From Oceanobacillus jeddahensis (GTDB taxonomy: Bacteria > Bacillota > Bacilli > Bacillales > Amphibacillaceae): DNA of 64,000 nucleotides. Made by a program: the position numbers and the translations under genes. Location of the stretch: NCBI RefSeq assembly GCF_000750635.1, contig NZ_CCDM010000007.1, forward strand, positions 1 through 64,000. The letters are read 5' to 3'. Shown here in pieces: positions 25,301-33,028 of this stretch (its first letter is position 1; every line of letters begins with the position of its first letter). The notes under the pieces are model-generated. The model did no database searches. It was not told the DNA's origin and was given only the letters and a program-made list of their open reading frames with translations.

Positions 25301-27944
25301 GTTCTCCTTCTGTAAGCGTCTCTCCTCCTGCACGAGTAACTTTTACTGTATCAGGAAGTAAAATCAGCCCTTTATCTGGAAAAGTATCAACTATCTCCAG
25401 CTCTATGATTGCTTCTCTGATTGGAGTAACGTTAAGACGCCAGCCTATTGTCTTCTCGTTGTAATTAATACCTGTAAAACCTTTGTCAAAACTGTTTGGC
25501 GGTGGGCTAATATTCTCTGTATCAACTACTACCTCTTCACCAATTCCCTCTCCATTTAGAGAAGCACTATTGGCAAACTTGTTAATGTTGAAATCGGTAA
25601 TCTCCGTTGTATAAGTGATTTGAATATGTCCCGATCCTATATCTCCCAAGTCTATGATAACTTCTGTTTTCCCTGCATTCTCTCCTTCAGAAACTGGATT
25701 GATTGCTATGCTCTTCGGATTAAAAGCTTCTCCATCTTTAGTAATAACAATGTCATCCTTAGAAATATCCAATCCTTCCGGGATATAATCAGTGATAACA
25801 GCATTTCCGCCTATTGGATGTTTTGCTTTGTTAACATCGATGGTCCAAGTGAGCGTTTTATTATCATAATTGACATTGGATTTTCCTGTTTTCTCAAGAA
25901 GCACCTCTCTCATAAATTCAACAGCTGCTTCATCTTCTCCAACCTTGGTATCTCCATCATATAGTTCTGCTTGATTCGTAAATTGGTTATTCTGCTGATA
26001 TTCACCGCCATTTACTTTTGACCAGTCAATACCTGTACTGAATGCGATTTGGTAAATTTCGTTGGATTCCACTTTTCCTAAATTAATCGGGAATGCATCA
26101 GCAGTTGTTGTCTCTATATGCTGCCAATTCCCATCATATTTATGGATTTCTATAGAACCCTCTGCTATTGTTAATTCTTCTGGAAGGGTATCATGAATAA
26201 TTGCTTCATCAATTACTCCTCCAGATTCATTTACGATAATCTCCCAATCAATTCTTCCAGTTTCATTATTATAGCTGCCATTTTTCTCAATCGGATTACT
26301 TCTTTCTCCTGCAAAAACGGTGGCTTCTGCAGGTAATTCGGTATCACCATAAGAGAATGTTGCACTATTTGTAAAATTTTGAACACTATAATCATCAATT
26401 GTCGTTGTATATTGAACGCGATAGCCTTTATAAGGTTCCAAATGGTCAAAAGCAATGGTGAATGCATTCCCATCTACACTTGGGCTTACCTCAACTTCAG
26501 CTCCAACACTTTTCGAACCATCAAGTCCTACAGTTAATTCATTTATGATAAATTCAGCTGGCTCTCCTAAACCTTCTGGAATAATATCTTTCAAAATCGC
26601 TTCCGTAATTGGTTCCTCACCATTGTTTAATACATCAACTGTCCAAGTGATCTCTCTGGCATTTTGCTCCCGATCAGGATGACCCTCTTTATCTATACCA
26701 CTGATATCCCCACTTGGTTTGGCAATAACGGTGATTGTTTTATCACTTCTGTCATTAAAGTGAATCACCTGTTCAATATCTTCTTGGAATTTTTCTAAAT
26801 CAAATTGTAAATTTAGACCAACGATACCATTTTGAACTGCACCGTCTTCAATGGCTTCATTAAAGATAAACTGAAGTACGCCATCTTGAATACTGTAAGT
26901 TCCGACTGTTACACCACTAGTAACGATTGGCTGGCCTGATATATTCACCTGCCTAAATACATCGGGCAATTGAATAGAAGCGGTATCGCCAGCTGCTGCA
27001 GTATCATCTGTTGCCCAGGCATATTCTATTTTCACACCGGTACCATCGCCTATGTCAATGATAGCTCCATCTTCTATCTCTTCGCCATTAAGCTTAAAAC
27101 TGTCAAAGGTGAAGATGTTCCCTAATTCAACTTGTGGTCCAACCTCAGAAGCAGCAGAAGGCGCAATGTTTTCTTCTTTAGCTGCTTCTTCCTCTACAGC
27201 TTCTTCGGTTCCTTCTTCTTTAGCTGCTTCTTCCTCTACAGCTTCTTCGGTTCCTTCTTCTTCAGCTGCTTCTTCCTCTACAGCTTCTTCGGTTCCTTCT
27301 TCTTCAGCTGCTTCTTTCTCTACAGCTTCTTCGGTTCCTTCTTCTTCAGCTGTTTCTTCCTCTACAGCTTCTTCGGTTCCTTCTTCTTCAGCTGCTTCTT
27401 TCTCTACAGCTTCTTCGGTTCCTTCTTCTTCAGCTGCTTCTTTCTCTACAGCTTCTTCGGTTCCTTCTTCCGTTGACCCCTCTTCTACAGCTTCTTCAGT
27501 GGTTTCTTCTCCTTCAACAACTTCTTCCTCTTCTAAAGGCAATTGCAGCTTCAATGTACCCTCAGCTTCTGCATGCTCCAGTGCCGATTCATTAAACGTG
27601 ACACGGATTACATCCTCTGTTGTTTCAAAGGAGGCAATTTCCACCTCTTCCCCTTCCGAAGATATTATGCCTTCCTGCTCTATTAGTGCTGCAGGAGAAT
27701 TAAAATCTACAGGCTGACTTACATCCTCTAAATCATAACCGGCAAGCGACCAGTCTATATGTAGAAACCAGCCATCATCTTCCTCGGAAAAAGAGCTCTC
27801 AGAAATGCTTTCGAAATCAAAGAACGTATCATTTTTGTTTTCTTCTGCGTATGCCGTTTGTATAGGTGCAATCCCAGTTACAACGGACTGCATAACAAGA
27901 AGAAAAATCATAAATATACTGGCTCTTTTTGCTCTTCTCTTCAA
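19344..27944 (-). CDS. Giant LPXTG-anchored adhesin with Cna-type repeats
   Basis: This 2866-residue surface protein starts at a TTG after AAGGAGG. It begins with a signal peptide (about 1-33, cut after AYA). Next come a Glu-rich tract with seven 14-residue repeats (about 156-255) and an adhesin Ig-like domain (about 265-395). About six collagen-binding/DUF11-like domains follow (400-1270; segments such as ITDTI and VNYTT-like strands), then one SpaA-type domain (1279-1375). Thirteen Cna_B repeats, each opening like TKxWxDxxNQDGxRPxSI, occupy about 1381-2628, followed by an SdrD_B domain (2630-2753; SVGDYVWIDVNKDG). Last come a Pro/Gly/Glu spacer with EDPGKEPG repeats, the sortase motif LPGTA at about 2830, a membrane helix and a basic tail. 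Cna_B and SpaA domains commonly carry intramolecular isopeptide bonds. A role in attachment is inferred. No sortase gene lies in the window. Two kinase/regulator pairs are encoded directly upstream. Confidence 0.93.
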   Translation of the reverse strand: MKRRAKRASIFMIFLLVMQSVVTGIAPIQTAYAEENKNDTFFDFESISESSFSEEDDGWFLHIDWSLAGYDLEDVSQPVDFNSPAALIEQEGIISSEGEEVEIASFETTEDVIRVTFNESALEHAEAEGTLKLQLPLEEEEVVEGEETTEEAVEEGSTEEGTEEAVEKEAAEEEGTEEAVEKEAAEEEGTEEAVEEETAEEEGTEEAVEKEAAEEEGTEEAVEEEAAEEEGTEEAVEEEAAKEEGTEEAVEEEAAKEENIAPSAASEVGPQVELGNIFTFDSFKLNGEEIEDGAIIDIGDGTGVKIEYAWATDDTAAAGDTASIQLPDVFRQVNISGQPIVTSGVTVGTYSIQDGVLQFIFNEAIEDGAVQNGIVGLNLQFDLEKFQEDIEQVIHFNDRSDKTITVIAKPSGDISGIDKEGHPDREQNAREITWTVDVLNNGEEPITEAILKDIIPEGLGEPAEFIINELTVGLDGSKSVGAEVEVSPSVDGNAFTIAFDHLEPYKGYRVQYTTTIDDYSVQNFTNSATFSYGDTELPAEATVFAGERSNPIEKNGSYNNETGRIDWEIIVNESGGVIDEAIIHDTLPEELTIAEGSIEIHKYDGNWQHIETTTADAFPINLGKVESNEIYQIAFSTGIDWSKVNGGEYQQNNQFTNQAELYDGDTKVGEDEAAVEFMREVLLEKTGKSNVNYDNKTLTWTIDVNKAKHPIGGNAVITDYIPEGLDISKDDIVITKDGEAFNPKSIAINPVSEGENAGKTEVIIDLGDIGSGHIQITYTTEITDFNINKFANSASLNGEGIGEEVVVDTENISPPPNSFDKGFTGINYNEKTIGWRLNVTPIREAIIELEIVDTFPDKGLILLPDTVKVTRAGGETLTEGEHYTLEPGTEDGETGYHKGFIIKLDESVLPLNAPLEVTYQTSYDPQLEVEGNQLDPHVRGEGQTKVYKNHAQFTGKTNSGDFSEGRDAQTRTIRDDSWNSGKKEGRLVHTNSNGELSNGWVSGSERKVAWQLYTNYQQQNLGTGVVISDTLQYEGTIDEDSIVVKTYEVAGNGNTSITNNVLDAGNYNVDVDGDTFTLTFAEGFEVNERYVIEFTTSVPDISQPNYTNKATVTVGDNDHSYSGTVNYNRHNHFLNKGPVGLQSDSVFTGEEINWQVKVNESLSIIEDAVITDTISTGLVYVQDSLEITAADGSTLVLGEDFTLEVTENDNGETVLTIDLEGTVTGILTLNYTTVVTETDGEVNNTVELSGSDIKNKTVESERLKATQFSWVDGEYNPNRGAIRVTKIDSEEEETIANNEAVFKLSYDLNGERVQFGEAFTTENGVLNIGNLPLRTYYLEEVESPNGYVLSNEVIEITVDEPYGRNEIVHEVNFENTKEKIDVTGTKEWQGGENRRPESIELQLFRNGEALGNPVTLEADETEYTWTDLDRTDSGGNAYEYTVDEVQVPENYEKTVSEDGLTITNEFVSPTTEIPVKKTWEDANNQDGNRPESVEVALFANGEETDVENVILNNETEWQGSFTDLPELDNSGDKITYTVAEVDVPEQYESDVAGDAENGFVITNSYTPGTVDIPVEKIWEDANNQDGARPDGITVRLYADGEATQRFIILNETNNWKVTFTDLDEYQNGERITYTVVESNVPAGYESTVSGSTENGYTITNSYSPEMTDITVEKAWQDVNNQDGARPDSITVHLYDDRSNVVATEEITADNDGNWSHVFENLPKYRDGVEIAYNVAEDTVEDYSSTISNNGNGTFTVTNEHTPEQTSVTVNKFWNDKNDQDGQRPDSIRVQLLADGEALGNEVRITAADNWSYTWSGLDANRDGGEPIDYTVEEVDVPAGYESDINDANHGAISITNSYEPELIDIPVSKVWDDANNQDGNRPESITLHVINGKSEIVQTAEVTADENGEWSHVFEGLPKYDNGKAIQYRITEDAIEGYGATAVKQADGFVITNSYTPEQTSLTVTKGWDDGNNQDGVRPEHVTVQLFADGEPVNKSVRLSSENDWTHTWTELDVYQDAGQEINYTAEETNVPEGYEEPTVEEVNGNVLITNNRTPDTVEIPVTKEWDDAENQDGVRPDSVTVNVINDASEIVGTIELNEENDWTHTFEGLPKNRNGEEIGYRVTEDSVAEYSTELETGDNGNVTITNAYTPEQTSVTVSKGWNDNDNQDGIRPGQIEVQLYAGEDEVGDTVILSAENDWMHTWSELDAYQNGGEEINYTVEEVSVPEGYEVSVNDADHGNIMLTNYHEPEQTSVHVSKAWDDAENQDGIRPASITVNLLADGEEIDSIELNESNNWQADFADLDKFKNGELIDYTVEESAVDGYEDETTGNAEDGYVITNMHEPELIDLEGTKTWDDADNQDGKRPESITVHLLANGEEVEDVEVTEESDWSYAFTDLPKFENGEEINYTIQEDDVEDYSTEITGMDITNSYTPGKTSINVIKHWEDANNQDGIRPESITVKLIADGEETGKEVVLSADNNWQADFTDLDEYNNGELIDYTVEESAVDGYEAETSGSAKNGYVITNTHEPERIDVKGTKTWDDNNYTDQRPDSITVNLLADGVKVDSVGVTAEMGWTFEFTDVPKFADGTEITYTVEEAAVNGYVTDNVEGSAADGFTITNRPAKVSVGDYVWIDVNKDGLQDETDIPLPGVVLTIEDEDGNPVTDVYGNPVGPVTTDENGYYIFENLTIDQTYIVRIDREASAEALEGYVPTLEEVGNDNSIDSSTWFAVSRHLTEGGEHDPTLDFGFVKAESEEPGEDPGKEPGEDPGKEPGEDPGKEPGEEPGEEPGEGRGKDSEVAPGKPEEASGKESGEDSGDFEGTDESDGETLPGTATTMFNLLLISLGLLAAGTILIIVNRFRNRSSN
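27178..27475 (-). repeat. 42-base in-frame tandem repeat (seven copies) in the adhesin gene
   Basis: Seven near-identical 42-base units encode the 14-residue unit GTEEAVEKEAAEEE with few substitutions (K/E, A/T). Because 42 is a multiple of three, changes of copy number keep the frame. On the opposite strand the same bases give long Ser/Phe-rich open frames, which are artefacts. Confidence 0.92.
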
Positions 27945-28361
27945 TTATTTCAGTCCTCCTTTTCCTGTTTATTTTTAATAACTGCTAGAATAGTGAAACC
28001 CCACACCTCCCAAAGTCTTTATATCTTTAAAATGATTTCTGTTCTGCAGCAAAGCATAAAAGAACGTTATCTAATAGATGAATAGACTTTTGCTATTCAT
28101 GAAAACGCCCTGGTCTAAACCTTATCCAACTGACAGAAACACTTTAAAGTTCCTTTTGACTACATATTTATCCCTATTTCTCACCGTTTTTCTTAACTTT
28201 CATGAAATAAAATTACAATTCATCTCGTTTTATTGGAAATGAGAATTTGTAGTCATTTTTATAATAGCTTACGGATAATCCCCAGAGAATAGTATGTATA
28301 TATACAAATTCTATACATCCAAATAATCTATAAATATACCAGTATTTGTATTTCATAATAA
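27945..28361. other. Upstream region of the adhesin gene
   Basis: About 420 bases separate the adhesin start from the terminator of the first hybrid kinase gene. Apart from the AAGGAGG ribosome binding site and the shared 15-base motif at 28303-28317, I see no clear -35/-10 pair. The distance suggests a long untranslated leader or an activator-dependent promoter. Confidence 0.4.
28303..28317. promoter_or_regulatory. 15-base motif shared with the response regulator promoter region
   Basis: TACAAATTCTATACA here is identical to 32587-32601. It lies 359 bases upstream of the adhesin start, beyond the kinase terminator. With its flanks it is partly palindromic (TGTA...TACA). A binding site for the adjacent regulator is an inference. 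Confidence 0.35.
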
Positions 28362-28404
28362 AAAACCTTCATTTTATTAAGCTTCTTAATAAAATGAAGG
28401 TTTC
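28362..28404 (-). terminator. Terminator of the first hybrid kinase gene
   Basis: AACCTTCATTTTATTAAG and CTTAATAAAATGAAGGTT form a perfect 18-base stem about 20 bases past the kinase stop codon, with a T-run on the minus strand. Confidence 0.9.
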
Positions 28405-28426
28405 ATAAATGTACATCCTATTCTGT

Positions 28427-31400
28427 TCATGACAAATCCACCTCAAAAGCCACTTTTGTCCCCTGACTCGGTGAACTTATAACCTGTAGTCCTTTGCCAA
28501 AATGCTGGTGCAATCGTTTATCTACATTAAAAAGGCCGACTCCTGATTTGCTTTCTGATTCTCCTGATAAAATGTTTGGAACCTCTGTTTCTTCTATACC
28601 TGCTCCATCATCCTCTACTGTAATCGTTGTTTTGGACCGGGCAGAATCTTTTTCACAGCTAATCGTAATTGTCCCTTTTCCTTGTTTGTTCCGGACACCA
28701 TGCTGTACTGCATTTTCCACTAGCGGCTGAATGGAAAGGAATGGCACATACACTCCCTGTTCATCCTCCAGATCCCAATTCACCTGCAAAGCTTCTCCAA
28801 ATCGGACCTGTTCAATATACAAATACGAGCGGACAATATTTAACTCTTCTTCTAAAGGTACCAAATCTTTCATATGCTGAAATTGAAATTTACTTCTTAA
28901 CAAATTACTGAACTCATTCAACAGCTTCCTCATTTCTTCTACGTTCAATTCGCTTAATGCCATAATGGAGTTCAATGTATTAAATAAGAAGTGCGGCTGT
29001 ATTTGAGCCTGGAGCCAGGAAGTTTCCATTTGTACCTGCTGTTCGGCGACACGTTTTAGTGTTATCAAAGAATCCATACGCGCTTTCAACTCCACCGGTT
29101 CTACAGGTTTCGTAATATAATCATTTGCTCCGGCTAAAAATGCGGCCTGTATATCCGTCATTCCTCCAGTAAGCAGCAGCACAGGTAATTCCGTCAAAGA
29201 AAAACGCTCCCGAATCACTCTGGTAAGTTCATATCCTGAAATTTGCGGCATCATGATATCCGAAATAACGATATCCCATTCTCGATTCTTCAGTTCCTCT
29301 ACAGCCTGTTTAGCATAGGAAACAAATACGGGTTGATACATATCATTTGGAATAATAGCCTTTAACGCCAATAAACTTGCTGGATTATCATCGACGATTA
29401 AGACGGATGGCACCTGATTGTTTTTTCTATTTGGCTGCACTGTTTGTTCCCTTTTCTCTTTCAGCACCGGCTTTTCTATCTGACTTTCAGAGTTCAATAC
29501 AACCGTTTCTTGCGTTGCCAATGCTAACGTAAATGTAAAGGTTGTTTTTTCTTCTTTTTTAGAAGAAACCCGAATCGTTCCGCCATGAAGTTCCACTAAC
29601 TGCTTGGCAATATTTAATCCTAATCCAAAACCACCTTCAGACATTTCATGTTCCGGGTTCCCCTGTTCATAAGGCTGAAAGATTCTCTTTTGCATCTCCT
29701 TGCTGATTCCAATACCTGTATCCGTCACATGGATTGCTGCTTTATGCTCTTTGATAGAAGCAGAGACTGTGATTGATCCCTGATTAGTATACTTAATGGC
29801 ATTATCTACGAGATTAAAAAAAATCTGTTTCACCCGATTTTCATCTGCATACACAGGTGGAAAATCTTTAGGAATCAGATGAACGATAGACAAGTTCTTC
29901 ACATCAGATGAAAAACGCAATGCATCGATAATTCCTGTGACAATCGGCTCTAATGCAATCACCTGTCTGTTTAATCTTGGGTTATTGACCTGTAAGTTTC
30001 TGGTCTCCAATAAATCTGTCAACAACTGATTCATTTGCTGTCCAACATTCAATACGGTGTTTAATTCTGTCTTACTCTGTTTGGATAAGCTTGTTTTTTC
30101 CCTGTCCCGTATCGCCTCGGAAAGCAGCAATATACTATTTAAAGGATTACGGAATTCATGCGATGTATTTGCCAGAAATTGATCTTTTTCTTCGTTCACT
30201 TTTTTCAATCTCTCCGCTAAATCTTTTGTCTTCTTATGTTTTTGAAAATATCCCTGAAACCAGACAATTGTATAGCAGGTAACAGCAATTATCATATCGA
30301 ATGGATAGAAGGTTAGATAAACGCTTTTACCTGACCATAAATAATTCCATATCCCATGGTTGGAAATAGCAATAAAACCGAGCAGCATAAGGTTTCTTGC
30401 CTTTGGATTATTTTTATACATCAGGATAATCGAGGCGCTGGTAACAATTGCCGTAAAAAAAGCAAATATATTATACACAGGGCGAAGTGCCAAAATTTGG
30501 GGCATAGACAAAAAGATCGTTACCACAGCTAAGGCTGCCATTCCCCATTTAAAAAATGGAAAGATTTTATTCCAATAAGGCAGCTTTTGATGATCGGTAC
30601 ATTGAACCAGTGCATAAAAGATGATTAAATACACCGTATGTATCATCCAAAATTCTAATTCATAATCTATATTAAAAAATTGCTGCAGCAATTTTTCACC
30701 GCTATAAAACAGAAAACCTGAAAATAAGCTAAAGGTCAACAACGAGAAGGAAAGAACCTTTTTATCTTTTCCTCCTATAAAATAAATAATCAATGTGTAT
30801 ACCGTATGCATAAATAAAATAGCTGCAATCACAACTTGAGAATAATTCGTAAGCTGTACTTCTTTTGTGATGGCTTCATCTGTCCCAAACCGAAGCGAGA
30901 GATAAATACCTCCATCTCTGCTATCTATAAAGTTTGCAACCTGAATGACAAGATCTATATTTCCTTCTTCATCCGCTGTAAAAGTCACTGTTTTAGGAAT
31001 AATATCCGCAACATACGCAGTTTCTGTTTCCGCCAGTTGACCGGTCTCCGCTACTTTGTGACCATTCACATAAATTTCCGATGATGTACGGATGTTCGGT
31101 ATGTATAATTTAAAATTCCGATCATCATCCGGCTGTACCTGTAATTGCAGCCTGTATGTTCCATAACCAAAAGGGGAACCCAGATTATTCTCCCAGCCAT
31201 GTGGTACTTGAATTGCTTCCGGCGCTTCTGCAGGGATGGTATCTTCCTGCATCAAAAACTGCGACGGATAGAAATCCCACTCCCCATCCAGCAACAGCGA
31301 TTGCCCCTCTTCTATTTCCCACGAGCTTAAATCAAGCTTTCCTTCTTGAATATCGGGAGTTATATTTTCTTGAAATAAACCTGCCCAGACCAGCCGAAAA

Positions 31401-31462
31401 ACAGACAAACTGATCATACAGAGAATCGCAAAAAATCCCGTTCGGATATAATCCCGTTTCAT
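28427..31462 (-). CDS. Hybrid sensor histidine kinase 1 with two kinase cores and a receiver
   Basis: This 1011-residue membrane kinase has one N-terminal helix (about 10-28) and an extracellular jelly-roll sensor (about 45-205). Next are seven membrane helices (about 210-410; 7TMR-DISM-like) and a HisKA domain with phospho-acceptor His435 in ANTSHEFRNPLNS. Its HATPase domain has DNAIKYTN, DTGIGI and GGFGLGL. The receiver has Asp735 in ISDIMMP. A second, LytS-type kinase core carries His824 in QIQPHFLFNTLNS and its own HATPase (ENAVQHG, DDGAGI). This allows a phosphorelay within one chain or two outputs. It starts 29 bases after response regulator 1 and ends at a strong terminator before the adhesin. 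The jelly-roll resembles carbohydrate-binding modules; the ligand is unknown. It is a clear paralogue of kinase 2 along its whole length. Confidence 0.9.
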   Translation of the reverse strand: MKRDYIRTGFFAILCMISLSVFRLVWAGLFQENITPDIQEGKLDLSSWEIEEGQSLLLDGEWDFYPSQFLMQEDTIPAEAPEAIQVPHGWENNLGSPFGYGTYRLQLQVQPDDDRNFKLYIPNIRTSSEIYVNGHKVAETGQLAETETAYVADIIPKTVTFTADEEGNIDLVIQVANFIDSRDGGIYLSLRFGTDEAITKEVQLTNYSQVVIAAILFMHTVYTLIIYFIGGKDKKVLSFSLLTFSLFSGFLFYSGEKLLQQFFNIDYELEFWMIHTVYLIIFYALVQCTDHQKLPYWNKIFPFFKWGMAALAVVTIFLSMPQILALRPVYNIFAFFTAIVTSASIILMYKNNPKARNLMLLGFIAISNHGIWNYLWSGKSVYLTFYPFDMIIAVTCYTIVWFQGYFQKHKKTKDLAERLKKVNEEKDQFLANTSHEFRNPLNSILLLSEAIRDREKTSLSKQSKTELNTVLNVGQQMNQLLTDLLETRNLQVNNPRLNRQVIALEPIVTGIIDALRFSSDVKNLSIVHLIPKDFPPVYADENRVKQIFFNLVDNAIKYTNQGSITVSASIKEHKAAIHVTDTGIGISKEMQKRIFQPYEQGNPEHEMSEGGFGLGLNIAKQLVELHGGTIRVSSKKEEKTTFTFTLALATQETVVLNSESQIEKPVLKEKREQTVQPNRKNNQVPSVLIVDDNPASLLALKAIIPNDMYQPVFVSYAKQAVEELKNREWDIVISDIMMPQISGYELTRVIRERFSLTELPVLLLTGGMTDIQAAFLAGANDYITKPVEPVELKARMDSLITLKRVAEQQVQMETSWLQAQIQPHFLFNTLNSIMALSELNVEEMRKLLNEFSNLLRSKFQFQHMKDLVPLEEELNIVRSYLYIEQVRFGEALQVNWDLEDEQGVYVPFLSIQPLVENAVQHGVRNKQGKGTITISCEKDSARSKTTITVEDDGAGIEETEVPNILSGESESKSGVGLFNVDKRLHQHFGKGLQVISSPSQGTKVAFEVDLS

Positions 31463-31491
31463 TTATATCAACTCTTTTTTCATGGCTATGC

Positions 31492-32490
31492 TTAAATCCA
31501 TGATTTCTCTTTTACAATCTCTACCGCTTCTGCATCAAAATCGGTTAAATCTTTTAACCTCGACATATTATAGGACGACGACTTCTCATAGCGGTGTAAA
31601 TATGCTGACAATCGAATGATAAGCTCCAGCCATAAATCTCTCAGTATTTTCCTCTCGTTTACAGCCCAAAGGTAATCAAGACCGGCAAAGTACTCGTCTT
31701 GATACACATCCAGCACCTTGAAATAATGCTCGACATTTACATTTTCTCTTTTTAATAAATCATATGCTGCAAGCTTAAATTCGCGTGATTGAATTTGTAC
31801 ATCATAATCAATATCAATTTGATAAAATTCTTTTTGGCTGATGATTTTAACGGGATTATCTATTTGCTGCATAACCTTTCTAATTTGATATACCGTTGTA
31901 TACAGTTGGGCATTTGCTTTTTCCCAAGGAAGATTATTCCATAGCAAATCAATTAATTCACTTTTTCGAATTGTATCTTCATGATTATGGATAAAATAAG
32001 CAAATAATTCTTTTGCTTTCGATGTTCTCCATTTCACATCAATCCGCTTATTCCCCTGGTATATTTGCAAAGCGCCCAAATCCTTAATAACCGTCGTCCG
32101 GTTTTCAGGCGTGCTTTCCTGTTCTGCTACCTTCCTTTCCGTGATCCGCTTTATAGTTATAGCTAAACGTTCCTGTTTTACAGGCTTTAATATGTAATCT
32201 ACTGCATTTAGTTCAAAAGCTTTAATGGCATAGTCATCATATGCCGTCACAAAACCAATATGTAAAGAAGAATTGATATTTAACAGCTGTTCCGCTAAAT
32301 CTGTACCTTTCATAGCAGGCATATGTATATCTATAAATACAGCATCTATGTGTTCTGTCTGCACATGATTAATTAAGTCATCGGGGTCCATATATTTCCC
32401 GGTAACATGCACTCCATCTATTTTATGTAACAGTAAATCCAAATATTTTAATGCCAGCGGTTCGTCGTCAATAATAGCAACATCAAGCAT
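31492..32490 (-). CDS. Response regulator 1 with winged helix and BTAD (SARP-like)
   Basis: This 332-residue regulator has an N-terminal receiver (about 1-120) with Asp54 in FIDIHMP, the acidic pair IIDDE and the conserved Lys in YILKPVK. A linker leads to an OmpR-type winged helix (about 140-230; WRTSKAKELFAYFIHNH, VYQIRKVMQQ) and a helical bacterial transcriptional activation domain (about 235-330). Such SARP-like regulators usually activate promoters by binding direct repeats. The ATG follows CAGGAGG. It is the first gene of a pair with hybrid kinase 1, and the phosphate presumably comes from the LytS-like core. Its targets may include the adhesin, which is an inference from position. Confidence 0.9.
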   Translation of the reverse strand: MLDVAIIDDEPLALKYLDLLLHKIDGVHVTGKYMDPDDLINHVQTEHIDAVFIDIHMPAMKGTDLAEQLLNINSSLHIGFVTAYDDYAIKAFELNAVDYILKPVKQERLAITIKRITERKVAEQESTPENRTTVIKDLGALQIYQGNKRIDVKWRTSKAKELFAYFIHNHEDTIRKSELIDLLWNNLPWEKANAQLYTTVYQIRKVMQQIDNPVKIISQKEFYQIDIDYDVQIQSREFKLAAYDLLKRENVNVEHYFKVLDVYQDEYFAGLDYLWAVNERKILRDLWLELIIRLSAYLHRYEKSSSYNMSRLKDLTDFDAEAVEIVKEKSWI

Positions 32491-32517
32491 AGATTTTCCT
32501 CCTGGCTATCTATATTT

Positions 32518-32545
32518 AGTATATCTAAACATACTTATAACCCAA
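32518..32545 (-). promoter_or_regulatory. Probable promoter of response regulator 1
   Basis: On the minus strand TTGGGT (32540-32545), 16 bases and TATACT (32518-32523) precede the regulator gene. The weak -35 and the shared motif 41 bases upstream of it would suit activator-dependent expression. Confidence 0.45.
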
Positions 32546-32586
32546 GGATACATGATATTAAATCATAGCCTTCCGATTTTTTTCTG

Positions 32587-32601
32587 TACAAATTCTATAC
32601 A
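32587..32601. promoter_or_regulatory. 15-base motif upstream of response regulator 1
   Basis: TACAAATTCTATACA, identical to 28303-28317 upstream of the adhesin. Here the preceding TG completes an imperfect dyad TGTACAAATTCTATACA. It lies 97 bases before the start codon. Confidence 0.35.
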
Positions 32602-32679
32602 GTCATCTACGTTATAATCCATACTTCCTGTTGCCTTACCCATTTTTTTAAATCCGGGCTTACGAGAGAATAAATGAAT

Positions 32680-32727
32680 AAAACTTCACCCGTCAGAAAT
32701 ACTTTTCTTATCTGACGAATGAAGTTC
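32680..32727 (-). terminator. Terminator of the decayed kinase gene
   Basis: AACTTCA and TGAAGTT plus CGTCAGA/TCTGACG form a stem directly after the stop codon of the kinase remnant. It probably remained when the gene body was lost. Confidence 0.7.
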
Positions 32728-32900
32728 TATCTTCTATGACCTTCTTTATCAGCTGCATCCGCTTCAAAAGACATCTTCGTTCCACGTCCTGATGTATTTT
32801 CAAACGTCAAACCTTCCCCATCATGCTGATGCAATCTTTTTTTCAAAATTAAAATACCTGCACCTGACTCACTATTAAATTTTCCTATTTGCTGATTGCT
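32727..32900 (-). pseudogene. C-terminal remnant of a third hybrid kinase
   Basis: On the minus strand this stretch reads, ending at TAG (32727-32729), FNSESGAGILILKKRLHQH followed by DGEGLTFENTSGRGTKMSFEA. It aligns with the last part of both intact kinases (ESxSGVGxxNVxKRLHQH, then GKGLxxxSSxxxGTxxxFE). Nothing upstream continues the kinase. This is the tail of a third paralogue whose body has been deleted, leaving its own terminator beyond it. The upstream boundary is approximate. Confidence 0.85.
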
Positions 32901-33028
32901 TATACGACCATACCATTGTTAAAACGCCTACAACGAAGAGGGAGATAAGTCGCTCCTTACGTTTTATTAAAATCAAGAAGGGGCTTATTCATACTATTGG
33001 GAAATCCATAAAAAACTAATCAGCAGCT

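Noticed and set aside
27178..27475. CRISPR-like array
   Set aside because: The repeats abut directly with no unique spacers and are in frame inside the adhesin gene.
27052..27717. Long open frames opposite the adhesin Glu-rich repeats (Ser/Ala/Val or Phe/Ser-rich)
   Set aside because: They come from the 42-base repeats read on the other strand, lack ribosome binding sites and have low-complexity composition.
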